Source: Bombardia bombarda
Taxonomy: Eukaryota > Ascomycota > Sordariomycetes > Sordariales > Lasiosphaeriaceae
Reading direction: 5' to 3'
DNA length: 64,000 bases
NCBI GenBank assembly: GCA_030512295.1
Contig: JAULSR010000002.1
Span: 6,572,001-6,636,000 of the forward strand
Shown here: in pieces, positions 45,724-58,359 of the stretch
Numbering within the stretch: the first letter of the stretch is position 1
How the letters are laid out: each line of letters begins with the position of its first letter
The notes under the pieces: generated by a model
What the model saw: only the letters and a program-made list of their open reading frames with translations
Told to the model about the DNA's origin: nothing
Database searches by the model: none
Made by a program: the position numbers and the translations under genes

Positions 45724-46398
45724 AGATTGTTGATTAAAGCCTGTCAACAGTTTGCTTTCTCCTTGATTTTGGCATTGTCGTTGAAGCGAGCAAGCAAGCA
45801 AACTGTATGTATTATGTTAGGAAGAATCTGATGTGCTCAAAATCTGATGCGAAATCGTGACAAGAAATTGGTGGCTGATCTTTTTTCCTTTCCTTAGAAG
45901 CCCGGTCATGATTCACATTAATCGCATTCGACGGGCTCGTTGTGTTGGCGAGTTTAGGGAGCTTCCTCGTCATCTAACTAATAGGGTAAAAAATAACGGA
46001 TGCATCTCTAGTTTTGATCATGCCTGCGCTAGTTGCATGGGTGCGCAAAACTCAAATGCAGGTGCGCGAGAGGCACGGAGTACTAATTTATTATTGATTG
46101 AATGAGACGAAGAGGAAGAAGGAGGGGTGAGGTTAGAAGGGCGCTTGGACCACATAGTTTCGCGAATTTTGCTTGGCATTTCATCGGCAAAGCAGCGTCA
46201 AATCGCGCCGTCTCTTGTGTATAGCGTCTCTTGTGTATAACGTCTCTTGTGTATAACGTCTCTTTGGCTGTCTGGGGTCAAACAATTGTCAGAAAATATT
46301 ATTCGGCCAAAAACAAAGGGAAAAAAAAATACAAAACGCAAGTACTCGGGTGGCTCTACGAAGAATAAAGCCGTTGGAGGACCCCAGACGCAGCAGCA
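45724..46398. other. Intergenic with tandem repeat
   Basis: A/T-rich gap between two plus-strand genes. It holds a 16-bp tandem repeat at 46209-46264, shortly upstream of the TMEM70-like gene, and no supported gene. Confidence 0.55.
46209..46264. repeat. 16-bp tandem repeat, 3.5 copies
   Basis: The unit CGTCTCTTGTGTATAA is present three times (first copy ending AG) with an 8-base partial fourth copy. It lies about 135-190 bp before the proposed start at 46399, so it may be in the promoter or leader. Confidence 0.9.
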
Positions 46399-47722
46399 AT
46401 GTTATTCTTAATATCGCCCGTCATGAGAGGTGCCCAGTGGAGGGCACCTTCTGGGAAACCGTGTCAGTATGCGTCAACATTAACAGCAACCGGCATCCAA
46501 AGTCAAAAAATCGCTGCTGCTGCAGTGGCATCGTCACGAAGAGGCTTCACTATGAGCGGCTTGCCATCATCTCGACTTCAATTACAGTTACGGTTGCAGT
46601 CGCAGTTATCATCACAGCTGGCAGGGAGGGGACAATCAAATGGCCAATATATGACTGCTCGTCAGTCGTGGTCGAGGAGGATGGCCTCTACATCATCACC
46701 CCCACCTCCGCCTCAGAAGCCGACACCTACAACAAAAACGGTTGCAAGGCCCCAGGTAGGCGGCAAGTCATGTAAGTCAACCCGATTTTCTATCCAGAGT
46801 CAATACGGGGATCATTGCTAACAGTTTCACCATGATTATACAGTATATCCTGAGCGGTTGATGATTTATCACGCTGGGACGGGGAGTATGTCTGATTTCT
46901 TCGTTTCTACCGGTTGACCACTGCTGATCAAATTATCTCTGACAGAGACCACCTTCCTGGCAACGCTGAAACTGACAACAATATTTGTCTTTGCCTTCTT
47001 TGGCTTGATCGTCACGCCAGGTTATGTGCTGGCTCATGAGCCCATTTATATGGTAGCGGCTGGTATGTCGGCTCCTGTTCCATCTCGGATTTTCCCTCTT
47101 CTCCTCCATCTGTACTTGCTGGATATTCCATTCATTTCGACTACATTGCGCACCCCTTTTTACCCTTTATTTTACCACATCTCTAGCCCTTCCACCCAAC
47201 CCTAGCACAACCGCCTACCTAGCTAACACATCCCACAGTCGCCGCTTGCGGCCTCGCCCCCTCTGCTACGTCGCCTACACCACCTCCCCCTTCGTCACCT
47301 CCATCCACATGCACGTGCCCGCCTTCGCGCGCGTCTCGGCCGACATGCTGCAGCGCTTCGCCCGCGCCGTCCCGCCCACCACCCGCCTCGACGTCACCAC
47401 CATGAGCCTCATCGGCAAGCCGCGCGTCAGCTCCATGACGGTCGCCGACCTGCGCCCCGCCAACCGCCGCCTCGGCATGGTCAACTACGAGCGCGACACC
47501 CAAGCCGCCAACAAGGCCCGCAGCTGGTGGCGCTTCCGCGCCGTCGGCAACTTCAACATCCAGACCGGCAACGACAAGAAGGTCAAGGCTGGCTGGGTCT
47601 GGCCTGAGATTGCTGCCGTTATTAATGCTGGAGGGGGTGGTAAGAAGAGACAGACGGCGGTGAAGGCGGTGTCGTCGTCGTCTGCGGGTGGTCTTCCTAA
47701 GGAGAGCGGTCCCAAGATCTAG
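46399..47722 (+). CDS. TMEM70-like mitochondrial membrane protein (frame break)
   Basis: Fungal member of the TMEM70/186/223-like group of inner-membrane proteins, linked in animals to ATP synthase and respiratory-complex assembly. Exons are 46399-46771, 46844-46885, 46946-47062 and, by the best splice signals, 47239-47722. The N-terminus is Arg/Ser/Gln-rich and acid-poor, as in a long targeting sequence. The core is LYPERLMIYHAGTGKTTFLATL, a span LTTIFVFAFFGLIVTPGYVL, then HEPIYMVAA. A second hydrophobic part VAACGLAP and LCYVAYTTSPFVTSIHMHVP follows in exon 4, but the two pieces are in different frames. One missing C in the five-C run at 47257-47261 would explain this. Acceptors at 47186 or 47222 restore the frame without it but add an odd Pro/Thr/Arg insert. 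The true start may be a later ATG (46552). Confidence 0.75.
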
Positions 47723-48377
47723 GTAGGATTGGCAGATGTGTTGTCGGACTGACTATACAGTACCTGTATTATAGAATGAAAAGTATGTGTATGTATCTAA
47801 CCTGTATTGTATTTGGCGGGAGAGAACTAAAGGACACCAGCATATGACACTAAAGTCTCCTCGTTGGAGAATTTATATCCTGAGTATGAGTACCAGGCAA
47901 GATTTCGGGTACCGCCAACACCTCCTATCATGGCTATGCTACTTGGGCACATGTGAGATGAAGCTTGGCACAACCAATGTTTTCATCAGCCAAGAAGGAG
48001 GCACTGGCAAACAGTACCTGGCCAAGGAAAGTCCAAATACGTCAGACTCACAGGAGACAACACAACCAGAGGAGGACAGGAGGAAATGACTTCATAATTA
48101 GGTATGTTCATCGCGTCAACTCCGAATTATAAGCTAGGCTTGGCATGCCACGGGGCCGCTACCGATCTATAAAGACACACGTCATGTATCAGAAAGCGAA
48201 TCTCTCTCTCCCTTTTGCTCTATTTCTTTCTTTTATTTTGCAGGACAGCCAACAACCCAAAGTAAGCCCCCCTACAACCACATTATCTCCCCGCCACTTT
48301 TTATAAATCCATGGCGATAGATGTTGAAAGATTCTTTTTTTTTTTCGCAATCATTAAAACATCCACAGGGGTCCCAC
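47723..48377. other. Convergent gap
   Basis: This is the 3' flank between the TMEM70-like gene (+) and ERG10 (-). A poly-T run sits near 48340. No gene is supported. Confidence 0.6.
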
Positions 48378-49869
48378 TCACTGCAGGTTCTCAATTACGA
48401 TAGCCGAGGCACCACCTCCGCCATTGCAGATACCCGCGCATCCGATCTTGGCCTTCTTCTCGCGCAGCACCGACGTCAATGTAGTGACGATGCGGGCGCC
48501 CGAGCAGCCAAGAGGGTGGCCGATGGCGACGGAGCCGCCAAAGACGTTGACCGTCTCGGGGTCCAGGTTGAGGAGCTTGATGTTGGCCAGGGCCACCACC
48601 GAGAAAGCCTCGTTGATCTCGTAGAACTCGATATCCTTGGCCGTCAGGCCGGCGTGCGCGATGGCCTTGGGGATGGCCAGCGCAGGCGCGGTGGTGAAGC
48701 GCTCGGGCTCGTGGGCAGCGTCGCCCCAGCCGAGGATCTTGGCGATGGGCTTGATGCCGAGCTCCTTGAGCTTGGCCTCGGAGACGAGCACGACGGCGGC
48801 GGCACCGTCGTTGAGCGGCGACGCGTTGGCGGCCGTGACGGTGCCCGTGTTGGGGATGAAGACGGCGCGGGCCGACTTGAGCTTCCCGACGTTGAGGTTA
48901 TTGACCTCCTCGTCGCGGTCGATCTTGATGGCTGGCTTGCCGCGGCCGCCGCTGACCTCGATGGGGGCGATCTCGGTGAAGAGGCCGGCCTCGGTGGCGG
49001 CCTGGGCCTTTTGGTACGTCTTGATGGCGTACTCGTCCTGGGCCTCGCGCGTCAGGCTGTGGTCCTGGGCGCAGAGCTCGCCCTGCATGCCCATGAGCTC
49101 CTGCTTGCCGTAGGCGTCGCGGAGGCCGTCCTTCTGCACGCCGTCGACGAGGGTCGACTCGCCGTACTTGTTGCCGGTGCGGAGGCTGGGGAGGTAGTGG
49201 GGTGTGTTGGACATGCTCTCGGTACCGCCGGCCACAACGATGGAGGCATTGCCCGTGATGATGGTCTGGGCTCCGAGGATGATGGCCTTCAGACTAGAAG
49301 CGCACACCTTGTTTACTGTGGTGCACACGACGCTGTTTGCGAGGCCGGCGTTGATGGCGCATTGGCGGGCAGGGGCTTGTCCGAGACTGGAAGAAAGATT
49401 GACATTAGCTACACAGGCCATTCAGGCGAATTCCCCTTCTACTGGGAACGAATTATACATACTTGGCTGAGAGAACATTGCCAAAGAAGACCTCCTCGAC
49501 GTCCTTGGGGTTGATTTCGGGGACACGCTCGAGCGCAGCTATTCCAGGAGTATCGTTAGCGAACTGGCTTCATAAAACTAGGGAAGCTGCGGGGTGATGG
49601 GAGGTACCCTTGATCGCATGCGAGCCCAATTGGGTGGCACTGAGGCTAGACAGAGAACTGTATAGGTTGGCTGGTCAGCATGCATCGCATGTTTTGATTC
49701 ATGACCAGCAGCAGTTCGTTCATGAACCACTTCACTGTCTGCAATCGTTCGTCTTGTGTCCCCATGGCGGGGTGGCGGATTGGGGTGGCGGGGTAAAGAC
49801 TCACCCGAGGAAAGACCCCACCGGCGTTCTCGCGACCGAGACAATATAGACTGCAGGAAGACCCGACAT
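48378..49869 (-). CDS. Acetyl-CoA acetyltransferase (cytosolic thiolase)
   Basis: Joins two acetyl-CoA to acetoacetyl-CoA, the first step of the mevalonate/ergosterol pathway. Four exons, 49869-49805, 49657-49608, 49538-49463 and 49386-48378, give 399 residues, normal for the family. The start is MSGLPAVYIVSVARTPVGSF. The nucleophile Cys92 is in VCASSLKA. His354 is in GHPLGCSGAR and the acid/base Cys384 is in GICNGGGGAS. INEAFSVVALAN matches the thiolase NEAF motif. No mitochondrial presequence and no C-terminal peroxisomal SKL is present (the chain ends IENLQ), which favours the cytosolic ERG10 form. It shares its upstream region with SNU114. Confidence 0.97.
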
Positions 49870-50490
49870 GTTGGCGGCTGGTATGTGATTATTTGAGGAT
49901 GAATTGATAAGTGACGGGAGCCTCTGGACTGGTGGACTGGATTTTTGTTTGTTTGTTGGACTCGATCGGTGTAAGTTGGTAGTTGCTGCTCGACACCCCA
50001 ATATGCCTGATAACTAATAAAGGGCAGGACTGGGGTTCACCGCTTTAATAGCCCCAGTACTTCGTAGCTCCCCCCGCTGGCGATTTCCCCTTTCATTCGG
50101 AGCTTGCCACAATTAGCCCGGCCGAGATCGACAGGTACTTCGGGAAGGGTCCGATGCCGGGGGCAAGTGAGTTTGCCAAGCGAATGGCGTGAACTGGTAA
50201 ACCGCCAACCTGGCAGGCAAATCTTTGACAGATTTATGGTTAAATTTCAGCCACTCCTTGACTGGGCTACTCAGCCACACTTGTAGCTAACGCCACTACC
50301 AAAGTAATAATTCTTGGAACGACTCAATGGCAATCGCCAATCAGCCTTGCAGTGTGCACTGGGCAGTAGCAGCAGCACCAGCGACGAAATTCTACGTTTG
50401 CGACTCTCAGCCTTCCTTGCGCCGAGAACGCGACAACTTTCACCCAAACCTTCGCGACTGCCCAAGAACGCGTAGATAACACCCGCAAAC
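49870..50490. promoter_or_regulatory. Divergent promoter, ERG10 / SNU114
   Basis: 621 bp between the two start codons. CGCCAATCAG, a full CCAAT-box core for the fungal HAP complex, occurs with CCAAT at 50337-50341, 150 bp from the SNU114 ATG. No other site is assigned. Confidence 0.55.
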
Positions 50491-53400
50491 ATGGATGACG
50501 ACTTATATGACGAGTTTGGCAACTTCATGTACGTCCCTGTGCATTTAACACACTGCCTGTCCTATCGCTCTATCCTGTCGCCTGGTCTTGCATTCATTGC
50601 CTTGGCTCACTTGATTTGCCTCGTGATTGTCGCTAACAGAACTTCCCTACAGCGGCGAAGAAGCTGAAGCATCAGAGGAGGAGTCTGTCCACGGCATCGA
50701 TGCCGGCAACTATGTCGACGATGAATATCCGGAGGAGGCCCCAGAAGTACCCGGCCAGGAGCTGATGGAAATTGATGGTACTTATCCTCTTCTCATATCC
50801 CAATGCGCCTAAAGAAGGATTCCATATTGACCCTAGCTACAGATGAAGGCCCTTCCAACGCCGTCGTCCTCCACGAGGACAAGCAATACTACCCGACAGC
50901 CGCCCAAGTATATGGCGAAGATGTCGAGACCATGGTGCAGGAAGAGGATGCGCAGCCCTTAACACAACCCATCATTGCCCCCGTCGAACAGAAGAAATTC
51001 AGCATCGAAGAGGCAGACCTCCCAACCGTATTTTTCGACCGCGAATTCATGGCCGACTTGATGAACTTCCCAGACCAGATTCGAAATGTCGCCTTGGCCG
51101 GACATCTGCACCACGGCAAGACAGCCTTCATGGATATGCTTGTCCTGGAGACCCATGCGATAGCAGACAGGCTGGAAAAGCGGACAGGAAAGGCTCGGGA
51201 TGAGCAGCTGCGGTACACAGACGTCCATGTTCTCGAAAGGGAGCGGGGGCTCTCCATCAAGGCCTCGCCCATGAGCTTAGTCCTCCAGGGCACGAAGGGG
51301 AAATCGCATCTTCTCAACATCATGGACACGCCTGGCCATGTGGATTTCGTCGACGAGGTCGCTGCCTCCTTCAGGTTAGTCGACGGCGTGTGTCTTGTCG
51401 TCGATGTCGTCGAGGGAGTCCAGGTCAACACAGAACAGATCATCAGACATGCCGTTCTGGAAGATATCCCGCTCACGCTGATCGTCAACAAAATGGACCG
51501 GCTAATATTGGAGCTGAAACTGCCGCCAAACGACGCATACTACAAGCTGAAGCATGTCATCGAGGAGGTCAACACAATTATCGAGAACACAATCCCTGGC
51601 CGCGGAGCAGAGAGGAGGTTAAGCCCCGAAAAGGGCAATGTGCTTTTCGCCTGCACGTCCATGGGTTGGTCCATCACATTGCAGTCCTTTGCGAAGATGT
51701 ACTCTGACAGTTTTGGCGGTGTCAACTCCGAGGACTTTGCCCGGCGGCTCTGGGGCGACGTCTACTTTAACCCAAGGAAACGGAATTTCACAAGGAAACC
51801 AATCGAAGAGGGGGCAAAGAGATCCTTCGTCCACTTCGTGTTGGAGCCCATTTATAAACTGTACTCGCATACCATCAGTGAGAACCCCGGGGAGCTCAAA
51901 GGAACATTGGAGAAGCTTGCAATCCGCCTCAAGCCGTCACAGTACAAGACTGATCCTAAGATTCTGTTAAAACTGGTTTGCGAGCAATTTTTTGGTATGT
52001 ACTACCTCAAGCTTGCTGTCTTGGTTTTTTTTTTTTTGACACGGATACTAACTCGAGTTTACAGGACTATCTACTGGGTTTGTAGACATGGTCTGCCAGC
52101 ATATACCATCCCCGGCCGAGGCTGCCGAGAAGAAGCTACAACAGTACTACACTGGTCCTCTCGACACCAAGATTGCGGAATCGATGAAGGCTTGTGATCA
52201 AAATGGACCGCTAGTAATCCACGTCACCAAGCTGTTCAGTACCCCCGACGCAAAGAGCTTCTACTCCTTTGGGCGGGTAATGAGTGGTATAGCCCGCCCG
52301 GGCGCAGACGTTCGCGTTCTTGGTGAGGGCTACTCTATTGATGATGAAGAGGATATGGCTATGGCCCGGATCTCTAATGTCTTCATCGCCGAGACTCGAT
52401 ACAATATCCCGACCGATGGTGTCCCCGCCGGCAACTGGGTATTGCTCGGAGGAGTGGACAACTCAATTGTCAAATCGGCTACCATCGTAGCCAAGCAGTT
52501 TGCTGATGACGAGGATGCGTACATCTTCAAGCCGATATCCCATTTTACTGAATCCGTTCTGAAGGTTGCTGTCGAACCTATCAACCCATCAGAACTACCA
52601 AAGATGCTTGACGGCATCAGGAAGATCAACAAGAGCTACCCCTTGATTACCACAAAGGTGGAGGAATCCGGAGAGCATATTATTCTTGGAACGGGAGAAC
52701 TCTATATCGACTGCGTTCTACACGATCTGAGACGGCTCTACGCAGACATGGAGATCAGAGTCTCGGACCCTGTCGTTCGCTTCTGTGAGACGGTTCAGGA
52801 CATGTCGGCGACAAAGTGCTATGCGATCACGCCAAACAAGAAGAACACAATCACCATGGTTGCCGAGCCTCTGGAAGATGGGATTGCGAAAGACATTGAA
52901 TCAGGGGCTGTCAGAATACGGGACCCGGTACGGAAAACAGCCAAGTTTTTTGAGGAGAAGTACGGCTGGGATCTTCTCGCTGCCAGGAGTATCTGGGCAT
53001 TTGGTCCAGACGAGATGGGTCCGAACATACTGCAGGACGATACTCTGCCATCAGAGGTGAGTTGCAGAATGACATAACCCCCCACCGATGAGCGTGCCAC
53101 GGTGCCATGGTGCCTCAGATTTACTACACTTCTCACACGACCTTCCGAGTCGGACCGTCTCATTATCAAAAAGATAACTAACAAGCATCTAGGTGGATAA
53201 AAAACGGCTTAACACGGTCAAGGAGTCGATTCGTCAAGGCTTTAGTTGGGCGACGCGGGAGGGCCCACTTTGTGAAGAACGTGAGTTTTATCAGATTCTA
53301 AACCTTCCATGCATATCTGCGGGTGCCGTGCTAGTGCAGTAGCTCGCTTCTTTGGCTGCATCTATTACAGAATCTGGGCAGGGCAAGCCCTGGTCGACTT

Positions 53401-54361
53401 GCTGAAAGTGGCAGCTGGGGAGATGCGCCTGCGTCTGCATCAGAAATCCTGACGCTTTTTGTCGGTTTTTTGTTTTGTGGTGGCCCTTGCAACGCACATT
53501 GCGAGATAAGATTATCTTGTCTGTGAAGTCACAGGGCTATTCAACAAAGGTGTTCCTACACGGGGACTACCGGGGACCAGACATGGGACATGGGGGTTTT
53601 GAGGCCCATGTCTATCAGTCACCTACCCCCCTTCCTCTCCCCCTCCGATCTGGCCTGCCATTTCTAGCCCCCTCCTTTAGGCCTGCTCGTCTGCCTGCCC
53701 TGTAACCCTGATAAACAAGCCGAAGTTTTCCTGAGACGTCATGCTACTCACTTCTTGAATCAACTGCTAATGTTCTTTTCTTGCTTCGTAACTAGCTATC
53801 CGTAATACCAAGTTCCGTCTCATCGATGTCTCCTTGGCACAGGAGGCCATTTTCCGCGGCGGCGGCCAGATCATTCCCACATCTCGCCGGGCGTGCTACA
53901 GTTCTTTTCTGATGGCGTCGCCACGGCTGATGGAGCCCATGTACTCGGTATCCATGACTGGCCCCCAGGACTCAGTCAGCACCGTCTACAACATCTTGGC
54001 GCGCCGCCGGGGCCACGTCCTCTCGGACGGCCCCATCGCCGGCACGCCCCTCTACCGCGTGAGCGGGCTGATACCCGTCATCGACAGCTTCGGCTTCGAG
54101 ACGGATCTACGCATCAACACGCCCGGCCAGGCCATGGTCAGCCTGGTCTTTGACCGCTGGAACATAGTGCCCGGCGACCCGCTCGACAAGGAGATTGTCC
54201 TCCACCCGCTGCAGATGGCGAGCGTGCAGGCGACCGCCCGCGACTTTGTGCTCAAGACGAGGAGGCGCAAGGGCTTGAGCGAGGATGTGAGTGTGGCCAA
54301 GTTCCTTGAGCCCGAGTTCTACCAGAGTTTGCTGGAGAGCGGGACTCTGGGAGACGCATGA
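50491..54361 (+). CDS. U5 snRNP GTPase Snu114 (EFTUD2)
   Basis: EF-2-like GTPase of the U5 snRNP that controls spliceosome activation and disassembly through Brr2. Six exons, 50491-50528, 50653-50777, 50843-51994, 52065-53056, 53193-53280 and 53796-54361, give 986 residues, the usual length. The start MDDDLYDEFGNFIGEE and an acidic N-terminus match the family. G-domain motifs are GHLHHGKT at 141-148, DTPGHVDF at 216-223 and NKMD at 270-273. The chain continues with EF-2-like domains, e.g. TKLFSTPDAKSFYSFGRVMSG and ELYIDCVLHDLRRLY. It ends with FRGGGQIIPTSRRACYSSFL and a domain V-like C-terminus. The presence of exon 6 confirms that the 515 nt last intron is real. The first exon is 38 nt. Confidence 0.97.
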
Positions 54362-55020
54362 GTCATACGTAGAGTAGATTGCTGTTTATTTTTGGGTGGT
54401 TTCTTGGCTGGCATCCTAGCAATTCCGGCGTTTTTGTGGGCTATTTGTGTTTCTTCTTTTTGTGTTTTTTACTTACTTGACCTCTAAAGGGGGTTAAGTG
54501 GGAGTGGGAGTGGGAAAGGCTTGGGAGGTAAGAGATTCTGCAAAAGAAAACAAGAAAGGGTAGTAAAACAAGGGTGATTGATCCACTTGCTTTCCTGGTC
54601 TCAAAGGTTGCTGTCGTTGTCATCATACGTCGTCGATCTGTGTAGATACCCACCCACGTGGAGGTCTTCTTTCCTTTTGGGTTGCCATCGTGGACGTTTT
54701 CTTCCTCTTGGGTAACCAGGAAGTAAAGGAAAACTTGCCCAAATCCGTCGACGACGCCGTGTTGGGATGGATGAGAGTGGATAGGAAGGTAAGGTGGTAA
54801 GGTATCAAGTTTATTAAGTTCCCAACTTTTTCTTCTCAGTCCCTTCCTCTTGCTATCTTCTTCGCATATGTGTGGCGTGCACGTCATATCGTATCATTCA
54901 TAGAGGGACAAACGCCAGACAGATCGTTGTGTAAAAAGGAACGGGAGTGATAGACACATGTTGATATGCGTCAAATCAGAGCAGGGCTGGTATATTACCG
55001 TGACAAATCAGTATTACATC

Positions 55021-55068
55021 CATCTATCTATCTCTGAAAAGATAGTTGGATGGATGGATAGATAGAGA
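55021..55068. repeat. CTAT/ATAG inverted microsatellite
   Basis: CATCTATCTATCTCTG is followed within about 12 bases by GGATGGATGGATAGATAGAG, an imperfect inverted copy able to fold into a hairpin. It lies in the 3' flank of SNU114, about 660 bp after its stop. Confidence 0.6.
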
Positions 55069-56510
55069 TTTGGCTTTCACCTGTCAAGATGCCGGGTGCG
55101 TATGTTGTTGCTGCATCGTGTGTGTGAGTAAGGTAGGTTGGCAGGTGAGGTGCGACGGCGGCGCCAACAAACATAGTATTCTAGAATAATCCGTACGCGC
55201 TACACAGCACCCCCCTTACCTACCCTACCTACTGCTTAGCTTCGGGTGATCGATCATACGGGAAGCAGGGCGGGCGACGGCGAGGGTGAGGTGAGCGAAA
55301 TGTGGGGGTGACTATTAACGAGAGAGCCTGTGCTGTGTGCTGTGTGCTGTGTGGGTGTGGGTGGTTGTGGATAGGCTGGACAAGGCAGATAGATGCCTAC
55401 TACTGGATAAATACACTGTGGTAGGACGACGACCGCACCCACCCCTGCCCCCTTTTTATTCCGTCTGTGTTTCTGCATTCTCGAATCGAAGAAGCTTGTT
55501 GGGCTTGGCTCGCTCAGTCACACTTAGTCCCTCAGTGGTTCATATTGCTGCAAATGGAGGGGAAAGGGAGGGCCAAGAATGTTGTATCTACGTACCTACA
55601 TAATACTACTGTGTAAGTAAGTGTGTGCGTTTATGTAAATAATGAGAGTAAACGCAACCATACCAAAACAACACAGCACAACATACATACCTTGCTCGTT
55701 CAGCCGCCAATGGATTATCACCCCGGGACAGGCATTTGATTCTTTCTCAGTTTGTATCCAATCGGTATAATAAATACCATGCAGACGTCCAGGTACGGCA
55801 AGGAACTCGGCAGTTAGATGTAACCCATTACGATACACAACCCACATACTTCTTGTTGAGTCTGATAGCGTTGTATTCTGTAGTTATCTTGTTACTTATC
55901 CCTGAAGCTGTTTATCCCGTGCTTCTTGACAGTGAATATCTAACCGGTATGGACGCAGATGGAAGTGGAGCAACTGATTGTAATGTAGATAGACCGTAGG
56001 AGGAGAACCCAGTCATCAGGGCCAGAGGCGACATCTTTCTTAAATAGATAGATACCGTGAGTTACGCGCGGGTGGGAAGCAAAAGAGCTACCTTACGTAG
56101 AGGGTCTAGCAAGTGTGTGTTGTGGTCTGAAGTTTTCTGTTTTGTTTACAAGTGCCAAGAACTTTGAAAACTAAAGAGGAGGTATAAGTGATGCAATAGC
56201 CAGCTAGCCAGCCACCCCAACCAACCAACGCCCCATCCTTGATCATATACAATATAGAACAAAAGACAGGTATAAGTGCTCGTGGTATAAGTTGATGCGA
56301 TGTGCCAACTCGGTTCGGTGTTACCCTCCTGCTAAACCCCGAGCCCTTGTTAATTCCGACCTCCAATATCCAACCCCGGACCTGAGCATGGGGTTTGTGT
56401 TCTAGAGTTTTGCTGCGTAGGAAAATGAAAACCCGGTACGATACCCGCTCGCGAGCCGCTCGAGGGGGGGTAGGAGTGGAAGGCAAAGTAGGTATAGTGT
56501 ATACATAACG

Positions 56511-56610
56511 GGCAAGGAGGAAGGAGGAGAGGGCGGGAAAAGGAGGAGGAGGAGGAGGTCAACATCACTCCGCCGCCCCTCTCCTTCCCGCCCCGCCCCC
56601 TGTCGTTCTG
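56511..56610. repeat. Purine/pyrimidine strand-switch inverted repeat
   Basis: An almost pure purine run (GGAAGGAGGAGAGGGCGGG, then AAAAGG and five GGA-type units) is followed after about 15 bases by a pyrimidine run (CCGCCCCTCTCCTTCCCGCC and on). The runs are imperfect reverse complements. Confidence 0.65.
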
Positions 56611-58359
56611 ACCGCCCTCAAACCGCCGCTCATCGCGCACTAGTGTAGGGAGGGACGGGTTGATTCGTGTGCCGACATGGCCGAATTTGAGGTGGGATGA
56701 AGATGAATAGTCTAGGCCCAGATAGTTAGGTGCACCTTATTGGGCGTTGTTTTTCGACTTTCCAATCAACCATATCAATCAGCTCTCAGGCGGCACAAAA
56801 GGCAACGTCGACTGCCTAACTGCTGCTATACGTATGACAGGAGGACATGGCGGCGACAGCGGGGTCGTTGGTGATGTGCCGGGTACCGGGTGCATGGCGG
56901 GCATACTGCAAGACATGGCCAGTCACCAGGTAGTCGACAAGCTGGATAATAGATAGGGCCGGAGCGTAGTGGTTGTCTCTTGAACCTTTCCCCGTGAGAG
57001 AAGACCCTGATCATTTTACAGATCACGACATCGCCATCATCAACTCAGATATGCACCTATTTGGGCCCTCTCCATCCAGGTAATATGTAAAAGATCGCCG
57101 GTCGGATCCGGGGTCGTACCGATTCGGCAGTCCCTCCGGTTACTCCGGAGCTTTTGGGTGGGGGAATCGGTTGTCATCTGGGTACCTCACTCGGCCTTGT
57201 ATGATCCGACAAAATATCCTTCCGAAACGGTAGCATATTCACCTAGGTATATATTCGACTAGTGGCTTGGGGGCTTTGCATTTCTTTATACCGTCCGTGC
57301 CATTTTGGGGGGATGGAAAGAAAATACCTCGCCTGCGTTTCCCCACGGTCGAGGCTACAGCCATCATGCAATTGTCTTGTATTGGATATGCGGTGGGGGG
57401 TTATGTTTCACAAGGGGGGCACCATGCGCTCGGGTTGTGGGACGAACATGTCCCGGCGCATTCCAGAACGAAGTGGTGGCTGATAATTCTTCTGGAACAG
57501 CTCGCTGGGGAATACCCCTTTGGAGCTGCTGCCGTTGTAATCAGGGTTGAAATTGCTGTAAGCTCGTGTATTTCGCAGTGTGGCTTTTCAACGGAGAAAC
57601 ACTTCGTAGTCCAAACTGATACTGGCTAGGAAAAGTGTATTGCTCATTAATCCTATAAGTAGTTGATGTATCCCATGGTTCCTAGAGTTGTTGGTGATGA
57701 TGATGTCGTGAATGACACACGTTTGACCTCAACTGCGCATTCGTATTCAGCGACAAGCTCGAGGCAAGAAGATAGAGGTCATATAATAGAACATAATCGT
57801 GTCTTTCGTGCTACACTACCACGAAATCGATGTATGTGGACCCTACCAAAACGTACACCGAGATGATGCGGACGCCTCTCACCCGCGTCCCCGTTCCCGC
57901 GGCTCGCACGCAAAGGGTGACAGGGGAGCCTTCCGAGTGGGCGACTGGGCGTCAACGACATCCGACAATTGTTTTGGCCGAGTTTGCCCCACCAATTGCA
58001 GCATTTCTTATTGCGACCCGACCCCTTGCAAGAGACAAGGCGATATAGGAATTCGTGCAAACCGTCCACCACAGAACTGGTCATTGGTCTCTGGCGCTCG
58101 GCGGTCGGCGATTGGGGGCTGGAGTGCTGTACTGCGCTGTACTTTGTATGTACGGGGTGGGTGGAAATCGACGTTGTGCTGGCCAAGACGTTTCAAACCC
58201 GGCCTTGCATGTTGTATCGAGGTTGTGACATTCAAACATGACATATGCAGTGCTCCTCTCATACATCTCGACTCTGCATCAGAAAAGAAGTGCGCAAGAT
58301 TTGCGCCTGGCGTTCCTCATTTTCAGCGTGCGTGCGTGCCTGGCACTGTTGCATGTATT

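Larger units (their letters stand above)
54362..58359. other. 4 kb gene-poor convergent region
   Basis: Between the 3' ends of SNU114 (+) and CIA2 (-). It contains GATA/CTAT and TGTGCTG microsatellites and a purine/pyrimidine inverted repeat. All open frames are short and overlapping, with no domain or consistent splice joins. I see no transposon termini. Confidence 0.55.

Noticed and set aside
48321..49514. 397-codon open frame on the plus strand opposite ERG10
   Set aside because: It is an antisense shadow created by GC-rich codon use in ERG10; its Gly/Val/Leu/Asp-rich composition has no domain.
18139..54361. LSM8 and SNU114 as a spliceosome gene cluster
   Set aside because: They are more than 30 kb apart with many unrelated genes between, so co-location is most likely chance.
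57262..57629. Overlapping 70-120 codon frames in the gene-poor region
   Set aside because: They overlap in several frames, have no domain and do not join by credible introns.
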